Positions 34,442-43,060 of a stretch of DNA of 64,000 nt are shown in pieces (positions within the stretch are counted from its first letter, which is position 1; each line of letters begins with the position of its first letter). The DNA is from QZLE01 sp033852135 (lineage in GTDB: Bacteria > Pseudomonadota > Gammaproteobacteria > QZLD01): positions 166,780-230,779 of the forward strand of contig JAWSVB010000005.1 of the NCBI GenBank assembly GCA_033852135.1, in the 5' to 3' direction. Below the pieces are notes generated by a model, which saw only the letters and a program-made list of their open reading frames with translations, did no database searches and was not told the origin of the DNA. A program made the position numbers and the translations under genes.

Positions 34442-37225
34442 TTGAACGCAGTTGAAATAGAAGAAGCAATTACCTTATTAGCTGAAGAAGCCTTTGAATC
34501 GGATAATTTTCCATATGCGCTTCTAGAAGCTTTTGGCAATAAAGCAACGACAATCAAGCGCCTTAGAAGCGGTTCATCGAATGCCTCTGATGTTGATGGT
34601 GCCGTACTTCAGCGTAATAACATTCACATGATGGTCTGTGATGAAGGTGAAGTTACAAATAGTTTAAAGATACTTAAGGCAAGTTCAGCGACAATTAAAT
34701 CAAAAGCGAAGTTTATTTTAACAACTGACGGTATTGACCTAGAAGCAGAAGATGTTATATCTGGCGAAACGATTGCCTGCTCATATAAAGATTTTCCAAA
34801 TCACTTTGGATTCTTCTTGCCTTTAGCTGGCATCACGACAGTTAAGCAAATCCGTAACAATCCGATCGATATACAGGCAACCGGTCGTTTAAATCGTCTA
34901 TATATTGAGTTATTGCGGGAAAACGAAGATTGGTCATCCAATGAACGCCGACATGATATGAATCAATTCATGACGCGACTTGTCTTTTGCTTTTTTGCCG
35001 AAGACACTGAAATATTTTGTCGCGACAACCTGTTTACTGCAACCATTGAACAAATGTCAGATAGTCGTTCAGAAAACACTCAATTCGTCATAAGTGAATT
35101 ATTCCGCGCTATGGATATTCCGATTAAAGAACGGGAAGCAGCGAATTTACCTCGCTGGGCTAGCGACTTACCATATGTAAACGGTGGGCTTTTTTCGGGC
35201 AATCATGAAGTACCGAAATTTAGCCGGATTGCTCGTTCCTACCTTATTCATGCTGGAAACCTTAACTGGAAAGAAATAAACCCAGATATTTTTGGCTCTA
35301 TGATTCAAGCCATTGCCGATGATGAAGAGCGTGGTGAGCTGGGTATGCATTACACCAGTGTTCCAAACATTCTCAAATTACTTAATCCACTGTTTCTAGA
35401 TAGCTTGCGAGAACAACTGAAGGAAGCTAGTGATAATTCTCGTAAGCTTCTAAATCTTCGAAAACGAATTGCCAAAATTCGCGTATTTGATCCAGCTTGT
35501 GGTTCGGGAAATTTTCTTGTAATTGCGTATAAGGAAATGCGAGCAATTGAAAATGAAATTAATATTAGACGGAAAGAAATCCATCAGAAATCAGAAATTC
35601 CGCTAACTAATTACCGAGGTATAGAGCTACGAGACTTTCCCGCTGAGATCGCTCGCTTAGCATTAATTATTGCCGAATACCAATGCGATGTCCTTTATCT
35701 GGGACAAAAAGACGCCTTAGCCGAATTTCTTCCATTGAACGCAATGAATTGGATTACCTGTGGTAATGCGTTAAAACTCGATTGGTTATCTGTTTGTCCA
35801 CCGACAGGAAAGGCTGTGAAGTTATTGGCGGATGATTTGTTTGATACCCCTCTAGAGCAAGCTGAAATTGATTTCGAAAATGAGGGAGGTGAAACGTACA
35901 TATGTGGCAACCCTCCATATATAGGCAGCAGTCTACAGTCGAAAGAGCAAAAGTCGGATTTGGAGCTGATATTTAAAGACAAAGTTAAAGGTTGGAAATC
36001 ACTGGATTATGTTGCAGGCTGGTTTATTAAAGCCTCTGAATATGGCAAGTATACTAACTCAGCGAGCGCTTTCGTTAGTACAAATTCAATCTGTCAAGGT
36101 CAACAAGTCCCAATATTGTGGCCATTAATATATTCTTCTGAACATGAAATATCTTTTGCTCATACATCATTTAAGTGGTCGAACCTTGCAAGTAATAATG
36201 CAGGTGTGACAGTAGCTATCATTGGTATATCTAATCATGTTAGCGGTAAGCGTAAACTATTTTCAATTGGTGACGATGGCAATTCGGTAGTAAAAGAGTG
36301 TGATAATATAAACGCTTATCTTGTTCCTGCTGATGGAGTATTTGTAAATAGTAGTTCAAAACCGCTCAATGGTCTTCACCCTATGGATTACGGAAGTAAA
36401 CCAGCTGATGGTGGTAATCTTGTTCTTTCAATTGATGATATGCGGAGACTGGAACTTCCTCCTGAACTAACTGGAATCGTCTTGCCATACATTGGTAGCA
36501 CAGAGTTTATTGATGGAAAGCAAAGGTTTTGTTTATGGGTTGATGAGGATAATCTAGAGGCCGCTTTAAAAATTCCTCAGATTGCTGAGAGAATAGATTC
36601 GGTTAAAACTTTCAGGAGCAACAGTACCAAAAAGCCGACAATGGAAGCTGCAACGCGACCTCATGCATTCGTTGAAATAAGATATGGGTCTGATGCTTCA
36701 TCTTCGATGCCGTTCGTCGTTCCAATTCACACAAGTGAAAATAGAGAGTATTTACCTGTTGGCATTTTACCTGTTGGCTCTGTAGTTTCTAATGCTGCTT
36801 TTGGCATATACGATGCTCCGCTTTGGAGCATGTCATTAATAGCATCTAAACTACATCTTGTTTGGGTTGCAACCGTATGTGGCAAAATCAAAACAGACTA
36901 TCGTTATTCCAACAAGTTAGGTTGGAATACATTTCCTTTACCTCAACTAACCGAGAAAAATAAAGTGGATTTAACGCGTTGTGCTGAAAATATTCTCTTA
37001 GCTCGGGAAGCACATTACCCCGCGACTATTGCTGAACTGTACGCTCCCGAGAAGATGCCTGAGAACCTGCGGCATGCGCACGAGCGCAATGATGAGGTAT
37101 TAGAAAGGATTTATATTGGTCGTCGGTTCAAAAATGACACTGAGCGGCTCGAAAAACTATTTGAACTCTACACAAAAATGACTACTGAAAACAATAAAAC
37201 AACGAAAAAGGAAATCCTGCAATGA
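34442..37225 (+). CDS. MmeI-like N6-adenine DNA methyltransferase
   Basis: Protein of 927 aa from TTG 34442 (GGGA eight bases upstream; no early ATG). SAM motif I is FDPACGSGNFLVIA (about residue 347) and catalytic motif IV is GNPPYIG (about 490), so an adenine methylase. The region FMTRLVFCFFAEDTEIF to LPYVNGGLF to ELGMHYTS (about 175-305) is the helical connector of MmeI-type enzymes, and the C-terminal part fits their target-recognition region. The N-terminus lacks an obvious D/E-x-K nuclease and instead shows ATTIKRLRSGSSNASD. Cleavage is therefore likely supplied by a neighbour. It overlaps the helicase start (ATGA). Confidence 0.75.
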   Translation: MNAVEIEEAITLLAEEAFESDNFPYALLEAFGNKATTIKRLRSGSSNASDVDGAVLQRNNIHMMVCDEGEVTNSLKILKASSATIKSKAKFILTTDGIDLEAEDVISGETIACSYKDFPNHFGFFLPLAGITTVKQIRNNPIDIQATGRLNRLYIELLRENEDWSSNERRHDMNQFMTRLVFCFFAEDTEIFCRDNLFTATIEQMSDSRSENTQFVISELFRAMDIPIKEREAANLPRWASDLPYVNGGLFSGNHEVPKFSRIARSYLIHAGNLNWKEINPDIFGSMIQAIADDEERGELGMHYTSVPNILKLLNPLFLDSLREQLKEASDNSRKLLNLRKRIAKIRVFDPACGSGNFLVIAYKEMRAIENEINIRRKEIHQKSEIPLTNYRGIELRDFPAEIARLALIIAEYQCDVLYLGQKDALAEFLPLNAMNWITCGNALKLDWLSVCPPTGKAVKLLADDLFDTPLEQAEIDFENEGGETYICGNPPYIGSSLQSKEQKSDLELIFKDKVKGWKSLDYVAGWFIKASEYGKYTNSASAFVSTNSICQGQQVPILWPLIYSSEHEISFAHTSFKWSNLASNNAGVTVAIIGISNHVSGKRKLFSIGDDGNSVVKECDNINAYLVPADGVFVNSSSKPLNGLHPMDYGSKPADGGNLVLSIDDMRRLELPPELTGIVLPYIGSTEFIDGKQRFCLWVDEDNLEAALKIPQIAERIDSVKTFRSNSTKKPTMEAATRPHAFVEIRYGSDASSSMPFVVPIHTSENREYLPVGILPVGSVVSNAAFGIYDAPLWSMSLIASKLHLVWVATVCGKIKTDYRYSNKLGWNTFPLPQLTEKNKVDLTRCAENILLAREAHYPATIAELYAPEKMPENLRHAHERNDEVLERIYIGRRFKNDTERLEKLFELYTKMTTENNKTTKKEILQ

Positions 37226-39273
37226 CAGAACATAAAGCAGTCCCATCAGTTTCTGTTAACTATGCCTGTAACGGCAGCTCGAAGAAATCTAATGAAATGG
37301 GTATGCGTGTGATGCAGGAACGCGCGTATGAAAAACGAGGAGAGCAATATTTATTAATTAAGTCGCCTCCAGCGTCTGGTAAGAGTCGTGCATTGATGTT
37401 TATCGCATTAGATAAATTACATAATCAAGACTTAAAAAAAGCAATTATATTGGTGCCTGAAAAGTCCATTGGTTCTAGCTTTAACAATGAACCACTGAGT
37501 GACTATGGCTTTTGGATAAATTGGGAAGTTTCCCCAAAATGGAACTTGTGTAATGCACCTGGTGAAGATGGAGGAACAGTTAATTCAGTTGGTGTCTTTT
37601 TGGAGAGTGAAGATCGTATATTGGTTTGTACACATGCGACATTTAGGTTTGCGGTGGATCGATTTGGGGTTGCCGCATTTGATAACTGTTTAGTTGCTGT
37701 AGATGAATTTCATCACGTAAGTGCCAATCCTGATAATAAACTGGGTATGCAACTATGCCAATTTATTGGTCGCGATAAGGTTCATATCGTAGCTATGACA
37801 GGCTCTTACTTTAGAGGCGATGCTGAGGCTGTACTTTCACCAGAGGATGAATCCAGCTTTGAAACCGTTACTTATACATATTATGAACAGTTGAACGGGT
37901 ATGAATATCTAAAAACATTGGATATTGGTTACTACTTTTATTCTGGCTCTTATGCAGACGATATTTTGAATGTCCTTAATCATAAAGAGAAAACGATTAT
38001 TCATATTCCCAATGTGAATTCGCGGGAAAGCACTAAGGATAAAATCAAAGAAGTAGAGCATATTATTGAAGCACTCGGTGAATGGCATGGCACAGATCCA
38101 GACACTGGCTTTCATTTGGTCAAAACATCGGATGGGAATGTAATTAAAATTGCTGATTTGGTGGATGACGATGCGACAAAACGAGACAAAGTTTCCGCTG
38201 CATTGAAACATCCTGATGCGAAAAATGATAGAGACTATGTTGATATTATCATTGCACTTGGTATGGCAAAAGAAGGGTTTGACTGGATTTGGTGTGAACA
38301 CGCTTTAACGGTCGGCTATCGCTCCAGCCTCACCGAAATCATTCAGATTATTGGTCGAGCTACTCGTGATGCCAAGGGTAAAACGCATTCACGTTTCACT
38401 AATTTGATTGCAGAACCAGACGCTTCCGAAGAAGCGGTAACTGATGCTGTAAATGATACTTTAAAAGCTATTGCCGCAAGTCTTTTAATGGAGCAGGTAT
38501 TGGCTCCAAAGTTTAACTTTACACCAAAAAATTCTCAAAGTGGCCCGGTAGATGGATTTGATTATGGTGAAAATGGATATAACCCTGGCGGTACTAATGT
38601 TGGTTTTAATGGTTCGACCGGCCAATTCCAGATTGAAATTAACGGCCTCACTGAGCCAAAAAGCAAAGATGCACAGCGTATTTGTCAAGAAGATCTAAAT
38701 GAGGTCATAACAGCCTTTGTGCAGGATAAAACTGCACTTGAGCGAGGTCTTTTCGATGAAGAAATTGTAGCCGAAGAATTAACTCAAATGCGTATGGGTA
38801 AAATTGTGAAAGATCGGTATCCCGAACTGGATGAAGAGGATCACGAAGCAATCAGACAGCATGCTATTGCAGCATTAAACCTCACTCAAAAAGCCAAAGA
38901 AACTCTCAATGAGGAAAGTAGCTTAGAACATGGTGGCAGTACGGCGTTTGTCGATGGTGTGAGAAAATTTGCAATGGATGTGCGAGACCTAGACATCGAT
39001 TTAATCGATCGTATCAATCCATTTAGTGAAGCATATGCGATCCTAGCTAAATCCATGAGTGAAGATAGCCTTAAACAAGTCGCAGCAGTTATTAGCTCGA
39101 AAAAAGTCGCTCTCACCGAAGAAGACGCGAGAGAACTGGCCATACGGGCGGTCAAATTTAAAAAGGAACGAGGCCGGTTGCCAGAGTTAACATCGCCAGA
39201 TCCATGGGAGAAGCGTATGGCTGAAGGGATCGCATTCTTACAGCGTAAAGTGGCGGAGCAAGATAATGGGTGA
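37222..39273 (+). CDS. DEAD/DEAH-type helicase of the defence cassette
   Basis: Superfamily 2 helicase/translocase of 683 aa. Walker A SPPASGKSRAL (about residues 49-59), Walker B VAVDEFHHV (about 155-163), motif III-like AMTGSYF (about 192) and motif VI QIIGRATRDAKG (about 374-385). Presumed to translocate DNA for the restriction-like system formed with the methyltransferase and GIY-YIG protein. Start at the ATGA overlap; it overlaps the next gene by eight bases. Confidence 0.75.
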   Translation: MTEHKAVPSVSVNYACNGSSKKSNEMGMRVMQERAYEKRGEQYLLIKSPPASGKSRALMFIALDKLHNQDLKKAIILVPEKSIGSSFNNEPLSDYGFWINWEVSPKWNLCNAPGEDGGTVNSVGVFLESEDRILVCTHATFRFAVDRFGVAAFDNCLVAVDEFHHVSANPDNKLGMQLCQFIGRDKVHIVAMTGSYFRGDAEAVLSPEDESSFETVTYTYYEQLNGYEYLKTLDIGYYFYSGSYADDILNVLNHKEKTIIHIPNVNSRESTKDKIKEVEHIIEALGEWHGTDPDTGFHLVKTSDGNVIKIADLVDDDATKRDKVSAALKHPDAKNDRDYVDIIIALGMAKEGFDWIWCEHALTVGYRSSLTEIIQIIGRATRDAKGKTHSRFTNLIAEPDASEEAVTDAVNDTLKAIAASLLMEQVLAPKFNFTPKNSQSGPVDGFDYGENGYNPGGTNVGFNGSTGQFQIEINGLTEPKSKDAQRICQEDLNEVITAFVQDKTALERGLFDEEIVAEELTQMRMGKIVKDRYPELDEEDHEAIRQHAIAALNLTQKAKETLNEESSLEHGGSTAFVDGVRKFAMDVRDLDIDLIDRINPFSEAYAILAKSMSEDSLKQVAAVISSKKVALTEEDARELAIRAVKFKKERGRLPELTSPDPWEKRMAEGIAFLQRKVAEQDNG

Positions 39274-40477
39274 AAAATCCAATGAGGAATTGCTTGCTGA
39301 ACTAGGCGTTGAAGCTGCTCCAGTCAAAAAGTCTGTTCGTTCGCCTCGCGAAGAAAGAATTATTGCTGGCTTTGAAGAAATACAGAGATTTGTCGAACAG
39401 CATGAAAGAGTACCAGCGCACGGCGAAGATAAGGATATTTTCGAAAGGCTCTATGCTACTAGGCTGGATCAAATCCGCTCACAAGAGGACTGTAAAAACC
39501 TGGTAATCGAACTAGATCATCAAGGATTACTAAATGACTCGAATGTTGCCGCTTGCGCTCCCATAGAATTCAATAGTGATGAAGATCTACTAGCAGAACT
39601 TGGGGTTGAGCCGCCAAGTGAAGGTGACGTGACTTTCTTGAAACACGTAAAATCTCGCGCTGAAGTTAGAGCCGCAGAAGAAATAGCTAATCGCAAACCC
39701 TGCGAAGATTTTAAAAAATTTAGTCCGATATTTGAAGCAGTTCAAACTGAATTGGCCAGCGGTCTACGCGAAGCGAAACTTCTTACCCGTAACGCATCAA
39801 TTAACCAAGGCGATCTGTTTATTCTTTTTGGTCAGAAAGCATATGTAGCCGAGGTTGGTAAAGAATTCGTCAACAAATATGATCGTAAAGATAGTCGTCT
39901 ACGAGTTATCTATGACAATGGTACAGAGAGTGATCTTTTGTTGCGCTCTTTACAACGTGCGCTAGATAGAGATGACGCAGGGAGACGTATTGTTGATATT
40001 TCCCCTGGACCATTATTTTCTGGTTTGACCGATGAGCAAGATCTTGCTTCTGGAATCATCTATGTCTTAAGAAGTAAGTCAGACCATCCAACTATCATCG
40101 AGAACCGAGACGTTATTCATAAAATTGGGGTAACGGGTGGTACTGTAGGTAAGCGTATTGCTAACGCTAAATTTGACCCCACTTTTCTGATGGCTGACGT
40201 CGATATAGTAGCCACATATGAACTTTACAATATTAACCGAGCAAAACTTGAACATATCCTCCACAAGTTCTTTGACGATGCCAAGTTAGATATTCAAATT
40301 AACGACCGCTTTGGTCAACCAGTTACACCGAGAGAGTGGTTTTTGGTGCCGCTGTTTATTATTGATGAGGTTGTTGAAAAGATAAAAGATGGCTCAATAA
40401 AAGAGTATAGCTACGATAAAGAGAGCGTAGCGTTGATTCGGGAATTAAACGATAACCACAAACCATCAAAATCATAA
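39266..40477 (+). CDS. GIY-YIG nuclease-domain protein
   Basis: Protein of 403 aa. The C-terminal third (about residues 255-390) is a GIY-YIG/T5orf172-type domain: GIIYVLRS, HKIGVTGGTVGKRI (with Arg) and LEHILHKFF (metal-binding Glu), ending PREWFLV. The N-terminal part is helical and carries the same short motif twice, LLAELGVE at about 9-16 and 110-117, a probable interaction repeat. Likely the nuclease of the methyltransferase-helicase system. Translationally overlaps the helicase gene. Confidence 0.72.
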   Translation: MGEKSNEELLAELGVEAAPVKKSVRSPREERIIAGFEEIQRFVEQHERVPAHGEDKDIFERLYATRLDQIRSQEDCKNLVIELDHQGLLNDSNVAACAPIEFNSDEDLLAELGVEPPSEGDVTFLKHVKSRAEVRAAEEIANRKPCEDFKKFSPIFEAVQTELASGLREAKLLTRNASINQGDLFILFGQKAYVAEVGKEFVNKYDRKDSRLRVIYDNGTESDLLLRSLQRALDRDDAGRRIVDISPGPLFSGLTDEQDLASGIIYVLRSKSDHPTIIENRDVIHKIGVTGGTVGKRIANAKFDPTFLMADVDIVATYELYNINRAKLEHILHKFFDDAKLDIQINDRFGQPVTPREWFLVPLFIIDEVVEKIKDGSIKEYSYDKESVALIRELNDNHKPSKS

Positions 40478-40488
40478 GGAAGAATGAA

Positions 40489-41619
40489 ATGGATACCAGG
40501 AAAGTAATTTCCACATCCAAGTACTCTGCTAGAGTGGAAGATTTCATTTTACGTGAGACAGGTACTACAAGGCTACTCTTTAGGCCAAGTCTTGTGAAGA
40601 ACGAGACCAATGCGGATGCTTCTGTTAATGGCGAGTTTTTATTTCAAAAAAAAGGAGCGGGTGATAATTGGGAGGATTTTGAATCAACTCCTTTATCGAC
40701 TATGAAGAAAGGGGAGGAAGTAAAACTCAAAATAAAATCTAGAGAATTACTTTCGCTATATAAAGAACTCGCTAATCTTTATCAATTGTTCGAAATAAAT
40801 GGAATCCAAAGAGGTGAGACTCAGTTTATAAAGGCTAGAGGGTCGCTCAACGCTTTAGCTGAACTCACTGACAGTCAAATATCAGAATTAATTCAAGGAG
40901 AAGAAAATCTTGGTATCGAGGCAATCGCTAGGCTCATAAAATGGGCAAGCAATGCTAAAAATTTCCGTTTGATATTTGAAAAATTAGAGAAATTAGAGCC
41001 TGAAAGCTTATCAAACCTAAATACTGCAATTGGCATCTCATCACTTAAAGGTGCGCTAACAGAATGGAAAACAAATCGCCATGAAAGTGCTGAAAAAGTA
41101 TGGCAAGCTCTGCTCGCAAAACATACCTTCGTCCTAGAACAATTATTTCATTACCCAATCCTTATTATTGATGAATCAGCATATGTTGGCGGTAAGACTA
41201 TTTATAATAAAGAAGGGAGTCTTGTAGACTTTTTAGGTCAAAATCCCGTAAGCGAATCTTTAGCCCTCATTGAAATTAAAACTCCAATGACAAAGCTTCT
41301 TGGCAAGCTGTACAGAAACGGCATTTTCAATATATCTGATGAATTAAGTGGTGCTGTAATGCAAGTATTGAACTATCGAGATACATTACTCGCAGAGAGA
41401 GACAGTGTTTTACGAAAGCAGCCGAATATGTTTGCTTTCAACCCTGCATGCGTAGTGATAATCGGCCATGCAAAAAACGAGCTGGATAGTGAGGATAAGA
41501 AAAAATCTTTTGAACTATTTCGTAGAGAATTAAAAGACGTGGTTGTGGTTACGTTTGACGAGTTATATTACAGGACAGAAGCTATTCTGAACACATTTGA
41601 AGGAATTTACGCAAAATAA
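40489..41619 (+). CDS. sduA: Shedu defence protein (SduA, DUF4263)
   Basis: Protein of 376 aa. The C-terminal region (about residues 205-370) matches the Shedu nuclease: QLFHYPILIIDESAYVGGK, DFLGQN (Asp about 247), LALIEIKTPMTKLLG (E-x-K about 260-265), then LSGAVMQVLNYRDTLL. These are the PD-(D/E)XK residues and the helical hallmark of DUF4263. The N-terminus is a variable sensor-like domain. Single-gene Shedu systems block phage by nicking or cutting DNA. AAGGAAG precedes ATG 40489; it ends the cargo operon. Whether it works alone or with the three upstream genes is unknown. Confidence 0.8.
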   Translation: MDTRKVISTSKYSARVEDFILRETGTTRLLFRPSLVKNETNADASVNGEFLFQKKGAGDNWEDFESTPLSTMKKGEEVKLKIKSRELLSLYKELANLYQLFEINGIQRGETQFIKARGSLNALAELTDSQISELIQGEENLGIEAIARLIKWASNAKNFRLIFEKLEKLEPESLSNLNTAIGISSLKGALTEWKTNRHESAEKVWQALLAKHTFVLEQLFHYPILIIDESAYVGGKTIYNKEGSLVDFLGQNPVSESLALIEIKTPMTKLLGKLYRNGIFNISDELSGAVMQVLNYRDTLLAERDSVLRKQPNMFAFNPACVVIIGHAKNELDSEDKKKSFELFRRELKDVVVVTFDELYYRTEAILNTFEGIYAK

Positions 41620-41900
41620 GCTCTTGATTTTAGCAACTTGAGCTAATGAATTTCTCTTATATTGATTAACGCCAAAAAGTGTAAAGATTTACAGTGGATT
41701 AAGGGGCCGTTTTTACATTTTTTGACCTGTAACTAAACCCTATTTACACTTTTACCATATTTTGTAAAGAATGAACTCTGCTTGAAAATGCCACCAGCTC
41801 TGTAAACATAAGGAATAATAGTAGCCAGTTTAGTCAACCTACTGAAAATGTTTCGATATAACACGGAAAGTATGGGTGGGATGCATTAGTGCATATCCCT
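41620..41900. repeat. Right end of recombinase island, TGTAAA/TTTACA-rich
   Basis: No gene. Between 41678 and 41770 there are several TTTACA/TGTAAA hexamers in both orientations (for example GTGTAAAG, ATTTACAG, TTTTTACA, TATTTACAC and TTTTGTAAAGAA). The last one, near 41759-41771, is the inverted partner of the candidate left end near 28409. This is the expected place for the island's attachment site and recombinase-binding repeats. Confidence 0.4.
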
Positions 41901-41909
41901 GAACTAAAA

Positions 41910-41938
41910 TTGCTATTCATACGTCACTATACTATAAT
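41910..41938 (+). promoter_or_regulatory. Strong sigma70-type promoter
   Basis: TTGCTA at 41910-41915 and a perfect TATAAT at 41933-41938 separated by 17 bases. No ORF follows; the transcript would run into the terminator at 42036-42062, predicting an RNA of about 115-120 nt. A perfect 14-base palindrome (CTACACTAGTGTAG, 41963-41976) lies shortly after the start. Confidence 0.65.
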
Positions 41939-41943
41939 GACAG

Positions 41944-42062
41944 AACAGTCATATAAACGGAGCTACACTAGTGTAGTGTGATTGTACCGCCTATTTATAG
42001 GTCTTTAGCGGGTCTAAAGATAACCAAGAGTTCCGAAAAGCCTGCTTTAAGCAGGCTTTTTT
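41944..42062 (+). ncRNA. Candidate small RNA
   Basis: Bounded by the promoter at 41910 and an intrinsic terminator. Predicted stems: the palindrome at 41963-41976, CCTA/TAGG just before 42001, TCTTTAG/CTAAAGA around a CGGGT loop (about 42002-42020) and the terminator. It lies next to the winged-helix gene and DnaA-box region, so an antisense or copy-control type regulator of maintenance is possible. Its 3' end meets the stop codon of the minus-strand gene. Confidence 0.5.
42036..42062. terminator. Intrinsic terminator (likely bidirectional)
   Basis: A 10-base perfect stem (AAAAGCCTGC / GCAGGCTTTT) with a 5-base loop and Ts on the plus-strand side, As on the other. It can end the small RNA on the plus strand and the minus-strand gene whose stop overlaps it. 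Confidence 0.8.
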
Positions 42063-42600
42063 ATTGCGCTTTAATAGGCTTATTCATTAACCTGTTATAG
42101 GCAATCGTACTAAATTTAATTTTCCTCTTTCTAGGTTGTTTTGTCTTATATTCAGTTGTTCTGACATATGCAGATTTAATATGAAGATGAAACCAGTTTC
42201 CTTTACGTTTAGCCCTAGTAACATCAAAATAAACCTCATAATCAAGCACCTCACCATCTTTACCTATCAACTCAATTGTAAAAAAACTGTTGTGGTGCGT
42301 ATGAAAACAATTACGCTCTCCAAACGATCTAACTATACCAGGTAGGTCTTTAGAGTATTCATAACGATCAAAACAAAATACTCTTTTTTCATTAGGAGAA
42401 GAATAATATAAGCCAGAATCTATATTCTCATCCACGTAGGGATTGCGGCTAAAACAATGCGTAGAAAAAACCACATGAAAATTATAAGCCCTTTCTGGAT
42501 ATTTATTTGGCACAGCTGGTGCCACATATTCCCACTCAAATGGATGCATGTGCGTTAAATCATATTCAACATCACCATAGTTAAAATTATTCCATTTCAT
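42061..42600 (-). CDS. Hypothetical protein
   Basis: Soluble protein of 179 aa rich in aromatic and histidine residues (DLTHMHPFEWEY, CFHTHHNSFF, NWFHLHIKSAYVR), with a basic C-terminus. It overlaps the winged-helix gene by 14 bases, so the two are co-translated. I do not recognise the family. It may be a conserved partner of the HTH protein in mobile elements. Confidence 0.55.
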   Translation of the reverse strand: MKWNNFNYGDVEYDLTHMHPFEWEYVAPAVPNKYPERAYNFHVVFSTHCFSRNPYVDENIDSGLYYSSPNEKRVFCFDRYEYSKDLPGIVRSFGERNCFHTHHNSFFTIELIGKDGEVLDYEVYFDVTRAKRKGNWFHLHIKSAYVRTTEYKTKQPRKRKIKFSTIAYNRLMNKPIKAQ

Positions 42601-43060
42601 TTTTCTTTACTCCTCTTCTCCTTCTAGCATCCTCTTCTTTACGACCTTTATTTAAAGCTAACTCCTCTTTAGCAAGCTCTTTTAATTTCGATATAATTCC
42701 AGATAAATCATGTTCATTTGTTTTTTGCCCTTTACCGTCAACATGATATCTTTCAATCCTCTTAATCAAACCCATTTCTTCCATAGCCGCAATATGCTTT
42801 TGTACAGTAGATTTGTCCCTATTAATTATCTCGGCAATCGTTTGTTTAGATGGATACGGCATCCCATTTTTATCCCACCAGTATTTAAAAAGAATCAATA
42901 GAATGTTTAATTTCACCGGATCAATTTTCAGTGATTGCTGCCTTTCAATCAAAATATTTGGAATTGCAGTCCATCCTGCTGCAATCACATCATTCCCCCA
43001 TTTGGTCTTGAGAAGATGCTGCTCATTTTTTTTACTTTTAGTCTTTTTATTCTCTACCAT
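42587..43060 (-). CDS. Winged-helix/HTH protein, replication- or regulation-associated
   Basis: Protein of 157 aa. The region AGWTAIPNILIERQQSLKID (about 27-46) and LNILLILFKYWWDKNGMPYPSKQTIAEIINRDKSTVQKHI is a conserved HTH type frequent on plasmids and ICEs, with the recognition helix in DKSTVQKHIAAMEE. The C-terminus is very basic (ARRRRGVKK). The gene begins beside a region with two DnaA boxes, so it may be an initiator-like or partition-linked DNA-binding protein; a plain regulator is equally possible. Confidence 0.62.
   Translation of the reverse strand: MVENKKTKSKKNEQHLLKTKWGNDVIAAGWTAIPNILIERQQSLKIDPVKLNILLILFKYWWDKNGMPYPSKQTIAEIINRDKSTVQKHIAAMEEMGLIKRIERYHVDGKGQKTNEHDLSGIISKLKELAKEELALNKGRKEEDARRRRGVKKNEME

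Noticed and set aside
37222..39273. Calling the methylase-helicase-GIY-YIG set DISARM or BREX
   Set aside because: Marker genes (drmB/drmC, pglZ, brxL) are absent; only a general restriction-like reading is supported.
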